A stretch of DNA of 36,201 nucleotides from positions 1 through 36,201 of the forward strand of contig JAQSXJ010000048.1 of NCBI GenBank assembly GCA_029256725.1. Direction: 5' to 3'. The notes under the pieces were generated by a model. The model was not told the DNA's origin. It did no database searches and saw only the letters and a program-made list of their open reading frames with translations. The stretch's first letter is position 1. Each line of letters begins with the position of its first letter. This stretch comes from Anaerocolumna sp. (GTDB lineage: Bacteria > Bacillota > Clostridia > Lachnospirales > Lachnospiraceae). The translations under genes were made by a program, and so were the position numbers. Positions 26,271-35,009 of this stretch are shown in pieces.

Positions 26271-27785
26271 TCATCCTAACCTGGAAAGAAAATTATCTTG
26301 TGGCATGCTTCGAAAGTCAGCATTGGCAATAGTGAAATCTGCATTATCAAATAAAGATAATTGTTTATATGCGGACCCTGCTTCTATTCCTATGGGAAGT
26401 TTTTCTTTTACCTGTAAGAGCATATTTGTTATATAATTCTCTTCTATCTTAACTGGATACATCATCCTGCCGCTGCAGGTTAAAAAATATAACGCACGTT
26501 TTAAAACTACCCCTATTTTTTTAAGGTCTTCAAAGGTCAGATTAGCTGATTTTCTTGCCTTTACTATTCTCTGGGCAGACTTAACACCAATTCCCGGAAC
26601 CCTTAATAGAGTGTAATAATCTGCTTTATTCACTTCAATAGGAAACTGTTCCAGATGTCCCAAGGCCCAATTGCATTTAGGATCCATTAGCGTATTGAAA
26701 TTAGGCCTGTTCTCAGAGAGCAGTTCAGATGCCTGAAATCCATAAAAACGAAGCAGCCAGTCAGCCTGATACAAGCGGTGTTCTCTTAACAGCGGCGGTC
26801 CCTGATTGAGTGAGGGTAGGTTGCTGTCATCATTAATACTGATATAGGCAGAGTAAAATACTCTTTTCAAATCAAACTTTTGATATAGAGCTTCTGCTAC
26901 AGAAATTATCTGATAATCACTTTCAGGTGTTGCCCCAATTATCATCTGCGTGCTTTGGCCTGCCGGAACAAACCCTCTATTGACAGACGGTGGTTTTATC
27001 AGACCAAAAGAAGCTTTATTATCTACAGACATAATATCTCTGATATCAGGCAAGATAATATCTGAGGCTGCTTGGGACTTTGCTGCTGTAGAAAGATATC
27101 TCCCGTTATCATACCCTTCCTCTTCTGTAAATGGTATTCTGTTAAATACCGGCCGTCCCTTATTCTCAATTCTGCCTATTTGGATCTGTTTCATTGGTTT
27201 TAATATATTCTTACGGGTCTTATTAGGCGCAAGCATTTTAAGGCTATCCGCTGTAGGAAGTTCCAGATTAACGCTCATTCTATCTGCATACCAGCCGGTC
27301 ATCTCAACAATAACCGGATCTGCACCCGGCACTGCTTTACAATGGATATAACCATTAAAATGATGTTCCTCCCGAAGCATTCTCAAGGTTTTTAGCATCT
27401 GTTCCATGGTATAATTGGGGCTCTTCAACACCCCTGAACTTAAGAAGAGTCCCTCAATGTAATTTCTACGATAAAATTCTATCGTTAGATTGCATATTTC
27501 CTCAGGTGTAAAGGTTGCACGCAATACATCATTGGAAGATCTGTTCATACAATATTTGCAATCAAAGACACACTCATTCGTAAGTAGTATTTTCAGAAGC
27601 GATATACATCGGCCATCTGCTGAAAAGGTATGACAAATACCACAGGCAACTGAGTTTCCAATTCCTGTGCCGCTTCCATTTCTGTCCACTCCGCTGGAAG
27701 TACAAGCCACATCATATTTTGCTGCATCAGAAAGTATCTCAAGCTTCTTCTGCACTGTCATATTTTCCTGTATTACGATACTCAT
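26271..27785 (-). CDS. Putative DNA repair/modification radical SAM protein
   Basis: The 504-residue protein matches the TIGR03916 radical SAM group. The cluster motif CVFDCKYC gives C72, C76 and C79; further cysteines at 28, 48, 51 and 60 (ACGICHTF, DGRC) are candidates for a second metal site. A helix-hairpin-helix VPGIGVKSAQRIVKAR (from residue 396) suggests DNA binding. QLSLF at 475-479 is a canonical sliding-clamp-binding pentapeptide. The start at 27785 has GGAGG 5 nt upstream. The promoter is flanked by two LexA-like boxes. With the downstream DUF4130 gene it probably forms a damage-induced DNA repair pair; the chemistry is unknown. Confidence 0.9.
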   Translation of the reverse strand: MSIVIQENMTVQKKLEILSDAAKYDVACTSSGVDRNGSGTGIGNSVACGICHTFSADGRCISLLKILLTNECVFDCKYCMNRSSNDVLRATFTPEEICNLTIEFYRRNYIEGLFLSSGVLKSPNYTMEQMLKTLRMLREEHHFNGYIHCKAVPGADPVIVEMTGWYADRMSVNLELPTADSLKMLAPNKTRKNILKPMKQIQIGRIENKGRPVFNRIPFTEEEGYDNGRYLSTAAKSQAASDIILPDIRDIMSVDNKASFGLIKPPSVNRGFVPAGQSTQMIIGATPESDYQIISVAEALYQKFDLKRVFYSAYISINDDSNLPSLNQGPPLLREHRLYQADWLLRFYGFQASELLSENRPNFNTLMDPKCNWALGHLEQFPIEVNKADYYTLLRVPGIGVKSAQRIVKARKSANLTFEDLKKIGVVLKRALYFLTCSGRMMYPVKIEENYITNMLLQVKEKLPIGIEAGSAYKQLSLFDNADFTIANADFRSMPQDNFLSRLG

Positions 27786-27796
27786 GGCTACCTCCA

Positions 27797-27810
27797 CAAA
27801 CATTTGTTTG
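27797..27810. promoter_or_regulatory. LexA-like box B, at the radical SAM transcription start
   Basis: Read on the minus strand it is CAAACAAATGTTTG, 12 of 14 positions fitting the Bacillus DinR/LexA consensus CGAACRNRYGTTYC. It lies just downstream of the -10 box, a repressing position. Confidence 0.5.
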
Positions 27811-27814
27811 TATT

Positions 27815-27843
27815 AGTTTAACATATACCGAATTGTTTTTCAA
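27815..27843 (-). promoter_or_regulatory. Promoter of the radical SAM gene
   Basis: On the minus strand TTGAAA and TAAACT are separated by 17 nt. The predicted leader is about 22 nt. It is flanked on both sides by LexA-like boxes. Confidence 0.65.
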
Positions 27844-27851
27844 GAGTTTCA

Positions 27852-27865
27852 CGAACAAATGTTCA
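27852..27865. promoter_or_regulatory. LexA-like box A, upstream of the radical SAM promoter
   Basis: CGAACAAATGTTCA fits CGAACRNRYGTTYC at 13 of 14 positions, with a perfect GAAC-N4-GTTC core. It lies 8 bp beyond the -35 box and 55 bp centre to centre from box B. Confidence 0.65.
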
Positions 27866-27870
27866 CGCGC

Positions 27871-28963
27871 TTATTCTCTCTCACTTTTATTTTTATTAAT
27901 AACCAGGGCTACCGAGAAATATGCTGCAGCAAGTAAAACATTCATACCTAGCATGGTTACAATACCTTTTACACCTTTCCAGTCAAGCACCAAAAGGTCA
28001 TTAACTGTATAGTTGACTTTGATTAACCAGTAAACAGGTGTAAATTCTGCTGAAAAAGCTGTCATATCCTTCATATCGGTTATACCTAAACCAAAATCAC
28101 CATTTAACAACGCAATGAAAACAGCGAGCAGAATTATCAAAATCACATTGACTTCATATCTGAATGCCAGAGCAGTAATAATATAGCATATACCCAGGAT
28201 ACAAAGAGAATAGAGCAGAAAACTTATAAAATATACTGCCAGATTCCATTCCAATATTATATCTGGTTTAATCAGGAACATAATTAAGCATAAGATGAGA
28301 TTACATGCCACTACAAATAAAATATTGTCCTTTAACAATTTGAGATTATTATTAAGTGATGAAAACGGCGCTATATCGTGTCTTTTTCTGACACCCGGTT
28401 CACCGTAATAACTGCTGATTCTTCCGATTACAAAAAACATTACAAAAATAAGCAAATAAGCAGCAACTTTTATATACCTGTTGAGAAAAAGATTATTCTG
28501 ATACCGAAGATCCTCTTTTTCTAATATTACAGTCGTTTCACTACTCAAAGCGCTATCCAATTCCTGTACCAAATCTGCAGGTGATATATTCTGATTTTCT
28601 GATAATATGGTTGTAGCAGCTGTTAGATAACCATTTAATATATTTTTTAGAGGCAGATACTCAATAGTACTGGTTCCTGCAATATTTACAGCCGGATTTC
28701 TGCCCTCCATAAAATGCTTCTGATAATCCTCCGGTATATCTACCACATAGTCATATTGTATTGATGAAAGGTAATCCAGATAAGATATATCCGAGTTAGA
28801 AATAACAAGCTCTGAATATCTGCTTAAATACCCTTATACCGGCTGAATTTCTGCCGCTGGTATTGTTATACTCTCTATACAGTATAAATACTACAAAAAG
28901 AATCAGTAAAAGAACAGGTATCAATATGGATTTTCTCAAAAGCTTTACATATACCTTTGACAC
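27871..28963 (-). pseudogene. ABC-2 permease, frameshifted
   Basis: The gene probably starts with GTG at 28963 (AAAGGA about 10 nt upstream), giving VYVKLLRKSILIPVLLLILFVVFILYREYNNTSGRNSAGI with one N-terminal membrane segment. Near 28831-28837 (CCCTTAT on the plus strand) the frame breaks. Continuing in another frame gives GYLSRYSELVISNSDISYLDYLSSIQYDYVVDIP and then the rest to 27871, with five or six more membrane segments. This is the layout of an ABC-2 permease with a large extracellular domain. One base too many at the break explains it. It is either a true pseudogene or a sequence error. It follows the first permease by 25 nt. Confidence 0.72.
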
Positions 28964-28988
28964 AGCAGTTATTTCCTTTCTGATTTCT

Positions 28989-30104
28989 TTAGTTTTTATA
29001 TCTTCTGAATCTGATAAAAAGCCAGACTCCAACTGACAGTATATAAACTGACAGTAATACAGCATCCTGTATAAACAAGTATACTCCATTACGCGATACC
29101 AATGAATACAGCATTTCTGTAATTAGTGCAGGCGGATTAATGAGTTTTAAATAAGGAAGCCTCTGACTGATAAGGAAACGGATGGCAGCTGGTATGCTGA
29201 AAGCACCCATGAGCATGAATAAAAGCAAGAGGTTAAGCAGGACATCTTTTACTTTTAAGTTTACAATCCTTATGGTTCCAACCAAGGCTCCGGTAAGAAT
29301 ACCCGCCAGCGAACCCATTGCAACAACAGCCATAAATAACTCAAGCTTTATATTAAATGGGTTACTCCAGGTTTGAATAATAAAAAAGGAAAACGCCATT
29401 ATACAGACAGTATGCAATATAAATGCAGCTGCCAGATGTATAAGAAGCAATCTTCCGCTGGAAAAAGGACTTAACCGCAGTCTCTTGCCGATATGGGAAA
29501 CGTCAGCCAAAAGCTCCTTTATTTCAGCGAATCCCCATCTGGCTCCAATAATACAAAAAATTGCTGTGATATAAAGGAATGACAGGTACCTATAATCCTG
29601 TACCATTACAGTACCGGTTAAATCATTGACATAGTCTGTATTTAGATTCTTTTCATTATTATCCTTTTTATCAGTCTGTTGATTTTCTTCTTGGCTAAAG
29701 CTGTTTCTAAAGCCTTCTGATTGCAAGGCACTATCAAGATACCCCTTTATAGCTGCCTGCTTTCTCCCCTTCTCATTAACATGGAGCTCTAACACTTTGT
29801 CCAAAACCAGATAACCGTCTATTTGCTTCTGTTGTAATAGAATATCAAGCTTGTCCCTCTCTCCATATGTGATATGAAAGGTAACACTGTTTTTTAGAAA
29901 ATCCGGAATCGGTTCATCATAAGGTGTTACTATACCTATTGTTATTATCTCTCTGCTACTTTCCTCCGGTATGGATGAGAAAGTCAGATTAACTATTCCC
30001 ATTAAAAGCAGCGGTAATAAACACGAGAAGAAGGGTATTCTCTTCCGTCTGCACAATAATATAATTCTGGATCTGAAAAGTTCCAGATACCTGAAAACAT
30101 CCAT
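28989..30104 (-). CDS. ABC-2 type transporter permease
   Basis: The 371-residue membrane protein has an N-terminal membrane segment (about 25-45), a large extracytoplasmic domain (about 46-170) with a charged, Asn/Lys-rich stretch near 140-155, and about five membrane segments from residue 170 to the end. This is the ABC-2/YhgE-like layout of exporters for drugs, peptides or lipids. AGAGG precedes the start. It sits between its ATPase (94 nt upstream) and the frameshifted second permease. The substrate is unknown. Confidence 0.82.
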   Translation of the reverse strand: MDVFRYLELFRSRIILLCRRKRIPFFSCLLPLLLMGIVNLTFSSIPEESSREIITIGIVTPYDEPIPDFLKNSVTFHITYGERDKLDILLQQKQIDGYLVLDKVLELHVNEKGRKQAAIKGYLDSALQSEGFRNSFSQEENQQTDKKDNNEKNLNTDYVNDLTGTVMVQDYRYLSFLYITAIFCIIGARWGFAEIKELLADVSHIGKRLRLSPFSSGRLLLIHLAAAFILHTVCIMAFSFFIIQTWSNPFNIKLELFMAVVAMGSLAGILTGALVGTIRIVNLKVKDVLLNLLLLFMLMGAFSIPAAIRFLISQRLPYLKLINPPALITEMLYSLVSRNGVYLFIQDAVLLSVYILSVGVWLFIRFRRYKN

Positions 30105-30198
30105 GATTACCTCTTATTCCTGCACTTTCCTGAGGAGCAAAGCATAATTATTGCACTTTGCTGTATACTCATCTGCCGTGCATTGGACTTTTGTATAC

Positions 30199-31131
30199 TT
30201 AATCTTTTAATTCCTTACCGGTTATCTCTAGATATACATCGTTTAGGGTAGGGATTTCAGTATATATCCTGCCAAAGGGAATCTTCTCTGCCTGCAGAAA
30301 ATCCAATAATGCTATAAGATTATTTCTGCCTTTCTTTGCCTTCACGGTTAAAAATTGCTTATCATAACCAGCATCTGATACATTTGGCAGCTTTTGAATA
30401 CTCCTAAGCTGTTCCTCTTCCAGGGAATACGCTTCAACTGTTATTTTTTCACCTAAAGAAATCATATCTTTTAATTCTTCTTTTGTACCGTGTGCTATTG
30501 CCCTGCCTTTGTCCAGCATGGTAATATCTGTACAGATCTGTTCAACCTCTTCCATATCCTGTGAGATATAAATTATCGTTGTACCCTTCCGATTAAGTTC
30601 TAGGATAGAATCCATTATTTTCTTCCTGCTGTGGGGATCACTGCCTTCTAAAGGTTCATCCAGTATAAGAAGCTTAGGCTTATGAACGATCCCGCAGGCA
30701 AAATTCAAGCGTTTGAGCAGACCAGGACTGAGCTTCTTCGGATAAAGCTTTATAAAATCCGCCAATCCAAGGAATTCAATGGTTTCTCTGGTCAGTTCTT
30801 TTACTTTTTGCCTGTCCCCGGAATACAGTCCACAAAAATATTCTATATTTTCAGCCAGAGTGAGCTCCGCAAATATTGCTGCTTCTTCCAGCACAACACC
30901 GATGTTGCTTTTAATATCATATGCATCCTTTTCAAGGCCTTTTCCCCATATGAGGATGGAGCCTTTATCATATTTCTTAAAACCCAGCAGGCAATCTACC
31001 AGGGTTGTCTTGCCGCAGCCAGCCGGACCAAGAATTCCATGTATCTGACCTTCCTCCACAAACAAATTAAGATAATCCAAGGCTATAACCCTGTCATATC
31101 TTTTCACCAGATTCTTTACTTCTATCACCAT
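30199..31131 (-). CDS. ABC transporter ATP-binding protein with altered motifs
   Basis: The 310-residue ATPase is of the ABC-2 exporter (DrrA-like) type. Walker A is GPAGCGKT (35-42) and Walker B LLILDEP (154-160) with E159; both are intact, as is the following SDP. The Q-loop position reads LEE (81-83) instead of a glutamine, the signature reads LSPGLLKR (134-141) instead of LSGG-, and the switch histidine is Gln (Q191 in ISQDMEEVE). A C-terminal accessory domain (about 215-305) follows. The ribosome binding site is weak (AGGTG). It heads a three-gene transporter unit divergent from a two-component system. Confidence 0.85.
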   Translation of the reverse strand: MVIEVKNLVKRYDRVIALDYLNLFVEEGQIHGILGPAGCGKTTLVDCLLGFKKYDKGSILIWGKGLEKDAYDIKSNIGVVLEEAAIFAELTLAENIEYFCGLYSGDRQKVKELTRETIEFLGLADFIKLYPKKLSPGLLKRLNFACGIVHKPKLLILDEPLEGSDPHSRKKIMDSILELNRKGTTIIYISQDMEEVEQICTDITMLDKGRAIAHGTKEELKDMISLGEKITVEAYSLEEEQLRSIQKLPNVSDAGYDKQFLTVKAKKGRNNLIALLDFLQAEKIPFGRIYTEIPTLNDVYLEITGKELKD

Positions 31132-31199
31132 AAAACACCTGCGTCCATTCTTTTTCTTTTCCTCATTATACGTTAATCAATTGGCCGGTGCAATATGAA

Positions 31200-31228
31200 T
31201 TGCTTTTTATTTCTCCTTTTGTTATTAT
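31200..31228 (+). promoter_or_regulatory. Candidate promoter of the kinase-regulator pair
   Basis: TTGCTT and TATTAT are separated by 17 nt, about 65 nt ahead of the kinase start. Confidence 0.4.
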
Positions 31229-31293
31229 ATAGAAAACCAGCTTAGATAATGAGAACGTTATACTTGATGAAACTGCTAAAGGAGAAGACCGAC

Positions 31294-32391
31294 ATGCCAT
31301 ACCTTTATGACAAAGTAATATTGGCTATAACCTGCCTGTTTTTATATCTGGCATGTTTTCCTTCTGCCTACTCACCGGCTCATGTGATAATCTTTGTCAT
31401 ACTGGCCTCTATAAGCACCTATACAGATAATCAACGCATTAAGCTGGCTTTATTTTTGCTGGCTTTGGGACTTTGTCAGTACTGGCCGCCCAGCCTGTTA
31501 TTAATGCCTGTCATTTATTATGAAATAATATATGGGATATATAGCAGTCTCATCATATTTCTGCTGATACCATTGATTACAAATTTTCAGAACTATAATA
31601 TGAAAGGTCTTGCGTTTCTTTTGCTTTTATTTACACTGGCCACCTTTTTGAAACACAAGACACAAAAATACTGTCTTATGAAGGCAGATTATAACGATCA
31701 GCGAGATACCTCAAAGGAATTGGCACTTTTACAGGAAGAAAGAAATCAGAGTCTTTTAGAGAATCAGGATTACGAGGTAAATATGGCTACCTTAAATGAA
31801 AGGAACCGTATTTCGAAAGAGATTCATGATAATGTTGGTCATATACTCTCACGAGCACTTCTTCAGATTGGTGCCCTACTGCTAATAACAAAGGATGAAA
31901 CACAAAAAGAAGGTCTCTCTGCCTTAAAGACCTCACTCTCCCAGGGAATGGACAGTATACGCTTAAGTATTCATAATATGTATGACGAATCTATAGATTT
32001 ATATGCATCAATAGAAACTTTGTTAAAGGATTTCACTTTCTGTACTGTTGATTTCGATTACGATATACGAAATAATCCTGATATTAAGTTAAAGTATGCC
32101 TTTATTGCAATTATCAAAGAATCCTTGTCTAATATTATTAAACATTCTAATGCTACAAAAGTACAGATCAGTTTAAGAGAACATCCTGCCATTTATCAAC
32201 TTATAATATCGGATAACGGGCAGATAGACGAGGATAAACGCCATCGATTTAAGGCATATGAAAAATCACCCAATTATTATGATGGTATGGGTCTGCAAAA
32301 TATTACTGACAGAGTAAAAGGCTTCCAGGGTAATATGAATGTAACCGTTGAAAATGGTTTTAAGATATTTATCAGTATTCCAAAGCAATAA
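31294..32391 (+). CDS. NarL-type (HisKA_3) membrane sensor histidine kinase
   Basis: The 365-residue kinase has about five or six membrane segments in residues 5-120, a short coiled-coil-like linker (about 136-168), the H-box ERNRISKEIHDNVGH with phospho-acceptor H178, and a compact HATPase domain (KESLSNIIKHSNA and DGMGLQNI). The sensor part is almost all membrane, as in intramembrane-sensing kinases that respond to envelope stress or antibiotics. The start at 31294 has GGAG 8 nt upstream; the longer ORF has none. It is followed 60 nt later by its response regulator and is divergent from the ABC genes, its likely targets. Confidence 0.9.
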   Translation: MPYLYDKVILAITCLFLYLACFPSAYSPAHVIIFVILASISTYTDNQRIKLALFLLALGLCQYWPPSLLLMPVIYYEIIYGIYSSLIIFLLIPLITNFQNYNMKGLAFLLLLFTLATFLKHKTQKYCLMKADYNDQRDTSKELALLQEERNQSLLENQDYEVNMATLNERNRISKEIHDNVGHILSRALLQIGALLLITKDETQKEGLSALKTSLSQGMDSIRLSIHNMYDESIDLYASIETLLKDFTFCTVDFDYDIRNNPDIKLKYAFIAIIKESLSNIIKHSNATKVQISLREHPAIYQLIISDNGQIDEDKRHRFKAYEKSPNYYDGMGLQNITDRVKGFQGNMNVTVENGFKIFISIPKQ

Positions 32392-32451
32392 TTAAAAACT
32401 ACATTTTCAATGTGGTATCAATGATATAAAAAGAAATGAGGTATTTATTAA

Positions 32452-33075
32452 ATGAAAGTCTTGATAATCGACGACGACAAACTTGTCTGCTCATCCTTAA
32501 AAATCATATTATCCTCTGACAGCAATATTACGGTCTGTGGAAACGGATTCAACGGGGCGGAGGCTATAAAGCTGTATCAGGAGACAAATCCGGACATTCT
32601 GCTTATGGATATCCGAATGGAACCCATGTCTGGTCTTGAGGCTGGTGAAAAAATACTTGCAGACTACCCCGAAGCTAAAATATTATACCTCACTACTTTT
32701 CTTGATGATGATTATATTATAAAAGCATTGAATATAGGAGCCAAAGGCTATATGCTAAAACAGGATTTTGAAAGCATACTTCCTTCACTCCATGCAGTTT
32801 ACAAAGGTCAGAACGTATATGGAAATGAAATTATAACGAAACTGCCCGAATTATTGCAGCAGTCAAATAGCAAAACTAATTATGTGAATTATGGAATAAC
32901 AGACAAAGAATATGAAATTATCTGCAAAATAGCTGACGGGCTTTCAAATAAAGAAATAGCAGAATTATTATATTTAAGCGAAGGGACTGTCAGAAACTAT
33001 ATCAGTCTGATTCTCGAGAAGCTTTCATTAAGGGATCGTACCCAGATAGCTATATTTTATTACAAGAACAACTAG
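32452..33075 (+). CDS. NarL/LuxR family response regulator
   Basis: The 207-residue regulator has a receiver domain (residues 1-120) with DDD at 7-9, phospho-acceptor D53 (LLMDIRM), T80/T81 and K102-K108, and a LuxR-type helix-turn-helix (about 145-205, TDKEYEIICKIADGLSNKEIAELLYLSEGTVRNYIS). GAGG lies 11 nt before the ATG. It is the partner of the kinase just upstream and probably controls the divergent ABC genes. No obvious binding site could be assigned. Confidence 0.92.
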   Translation: MKVLIIDDDKLVCSSLKIILSSDSNITVCGNGFNGAEAIKLYQETNPDILLMDIRMEPMSGLEAGEKILADYPEAKILYLTTFLDDDYIIKALNIGAKGYMLKQDFESILPSLHAVYKGQNVYGNEIITKLPELLQQSNSKTNYVNYGITDKEYEIICKIADGLSNKEIAELLYLSEGTVRNYISLILEKLSLRDRTQIAIFYYKNN

Positions 33076-33312
33076 GGTATTTATGTAAACTGCTTTTACC
33101 AGGTTGATCATCTCAATTTATGGGTTAATTTTACAGACATAGAATTTTTGTTTGATTGGGTAATGGTAGCTGCTGAACCAGATTCACAAACACAGAATAC
33201 CGAAAGCTGGCTGTTGGGATGTAAACGATTTATATGTTCTTTTCAGACATGGCTGAATTTAATTCAATACAGTGCTATAATATATTAAATATTATCATTA
33301 TGAATATTACGG
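33076..33312. other. Gene-free stretch between response regulator and IS21 remnant
   Basis: No gene or clear terminator was seen. It ends in an AT-rich segment with AATATT repeats next to the insertion-sequence end. Confidence 0.4.
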
Positions 33313-33315
33313 TGC

Positions 33316-33371
33316 GGTGAAACCGCTGTTCCGGTAAGGTGGAAACCGCCTGTCCTGAACAGGGAAACCGC
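33316..33371. repeat. IS21 terminal repeats of copy 1
   Basis: GAAACCGC occurs at 33319, 33342 and 33364, spaced 23 and 22 bp, each preceded by G-rich sequence (GGT, GGTG, AGG). Multiple terminal transposase-binding repeats are typical of IS21 ends. Confidence 0.7.
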
Positions 33372-33390
33372 AGATGTTTTTTTATGTTAT

Positions 33391-33408
33391 ATGCGAGTTT
33401 ACTCGCAT
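33391..33408. other. Perfect 8-bp hairpin after istB
   Basis: ATGCGAGT/ACTCGCAT with a 2-nt loop lies between istB and the element end. It may stop transcripts leaving the element, though no T-run follows. Confidence 0.4.
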
Positions 33409-33436
33409 AAGGACTGATCTAGTCCATATACCTCTC

Positions 33437-34177
33437 TCATAGATCTGTAGTTTCCTGGAGATCGGTGGGAATGATGTTAATCTTATAGGCATCATGTTTG
33501 ATCCTATCTAGGATTGCTTCTGCCAGAGGACTTTCTTCTCCTCCAAGCTGATCAAACCAACCACTCTGTTCATACTGTGAGCAGAAGATGGTAGATGATT
33601 TACGGCGGCGTCTGTGAAGCAGTTCAAGGATATCATGTTGTTCCGATTCTGTTGGTTTCAACAGTAGCCATTCATCTATGATGAGAAGCACTAGATTTGC
33701 ATACCTTGCCTGGATTTTTTTATAAGTCCCATCATTCCGCGACATCTCCAACTCAAGGAGCAGATCCGGAAGTCGGACATATCTGGTCTTATATCGCTGC
33801 TTGCAGGCTTCCATGCCGAAAGCACAAGCCAGATAAGTCTTACCACTGCCTGTAGCACCTGTAATAAATAGATTACGGTGTTCAGTGATATATTCGCAGC
33901 TGGCCAGTCGCCTGATGAGCTCCCGGTTCAGCTTGCGCCCTGAAGAATAGTTGATATCCTCAATATAAGCTTCGGGCTGGTCGAGGCCGGCATTTCAGAT
34001 CAGTTTTTTCAGACTGTTTCCTTTACGGTTGCTATATTCGATATCCACCAGCATGGCAAAACGATCCTCGAAGGATATTTCCTTCATTTTCGCATCACCC
34101 ATCTGGTTACGGAAAGCATCTGACATGGCTGTCAGCCGCATTTCAATTAATTTATCAATCGTACTCTGGTTTGTCAT
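33437..34177 (-). pseudogene. istB: IS21 helper ATPase IstB, interrupted by a nonsense codon
   Basis: The frame from 34177 (MTNQSTIDKLIEMRL, AGGAGG upstream) to 33437 encodes a full-length 246-codon IstB, but a TGA at 33995-33997 interrupts it after SLKKLI. After that stop the same frame continues as NAGLDQPEAYIEDINYSSGR, the Walker A GATGSGKT, Walker B LVLLIIDEWLL and the C terminus. IstB is the AAA+ helper that delivers IstA to target DNA; here only a 60-residue fragment could be made. Nothing else is wrong with the gene. Confidence 0.85.
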
Positions 34178-34182
34178 GGTCC

Positions 34183-34998
34183 TTACCTCCTGTAATAATC
34201 TGCGCCTCTTGTGAGGGCATGTTTATTCTGTGCAGAATCTGATGTATGAGAAACATCATTTTCTTGTATGATCTTGTCTTGTCCAGCTGCAAGGATGTTT
34301 TTAATGCTCTTGTAGCTTGGTGTGGCTGTATAGCTGAGAACCCGTTTACAGGCCTTTTCCAGCCGGTCGACAGAATGTCTGCCAGTTTCAGAAGTCCCAT
34401 ACAACTTCTGTAGGACTGTTGCTCCACTCGTTGGGAGCTAAGGATTACATGAACCACAGTGCACGTATTGGTACCAATTCGCTCTGCTCACTTACGGAAG
34501 CGATCGCCATTTCATTCCAGATATTCCTGATGTCCTTTTGGCATGTGCTCCGTAATTGTACTGTATTGCCCCTTGCGGCCATAGAGACGCCGATGGGAGG
34601 CAATGCGGTTGTGATTGTAAAAAACTTCGATCGTTTTATCTGTAACCCGGACATCAACCTTGCGTTTAATGTATTCATATGGAACCGAGTATAGCATTCC
34701 ATCGCAGGATATGTGATAATTAAATTGAACGGTGGCTTGTTTCCAATCCGCCAGTTCATACGGGGTTGCAGGTAAATGTACCAGCAATGGCAGTTCTTCG
34801 TCGCAGAAGAGTTCATACCGGCTGCCCTCCTTCTTTTGGAATGGCCGATGGCTGAATGCTTCCAACTTTTCTCGAATGGCACAGTTTAATTCCGGCAAGG
34901 AGAAGAACTGTTCATCGCGTAATGCTGCAGTAATCCAAGTAGAGATATTCCCTACGGATCCTTCAGCATTCGGTTTATCTTTGGGTGCCTGAGTAATC
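34183..34998 (-). pseudogene. istA: IS21 transposase IstA remnant
   Basis: Only the C-terminal half remains, from about APKDKPNAEGSVGNISTWITAAL onward, about 270 codons. In-frame TGA codons occur at the positions where related proteins have tryptophan (HQEYLE-stop-NGDRFRK-stop-AERIG, near 34500-34530). A frameshift near 34375-34385 moves the rest (HSVDRLEKACKRVLSYTATPSYKS to GADYYRR) into another frame. It is clearly dead. It is closely similar to the IstA at 35156 over the shared part. Confidence 0.82.
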
Positions 34999-35009
34999 TT
35001 GTGTAGTTT

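Larger units (their letters stand above)
33313..34998 (-). mobile_element. IS21-family element, copy 1, degenerate and 5'-truncated
   Basis: The minus strand reads a partial istA then istB in the usual order, with the istA stop codon overlapping the istB ribosome binding site. The terminus beyond istB starts about 33313 (TGCGGTGAAACC) with three repeats of GAAACCGC. The istA 5' part is gone: similarity to copy 2 starts only at the APKDKPN motif near 34990. The break is against the left end of copy 2, suggesting that copy 2 inserted there and deletion followed. Confidence 0.8.

Noticed and set aside
33995..34530. TGA recoded as tryptophan
   Set aside because: TGA ends mutY and the radical SAM gene, and intact genes use TGG for tryptophan; the IS21 copy also has a frameshift and a truncation.
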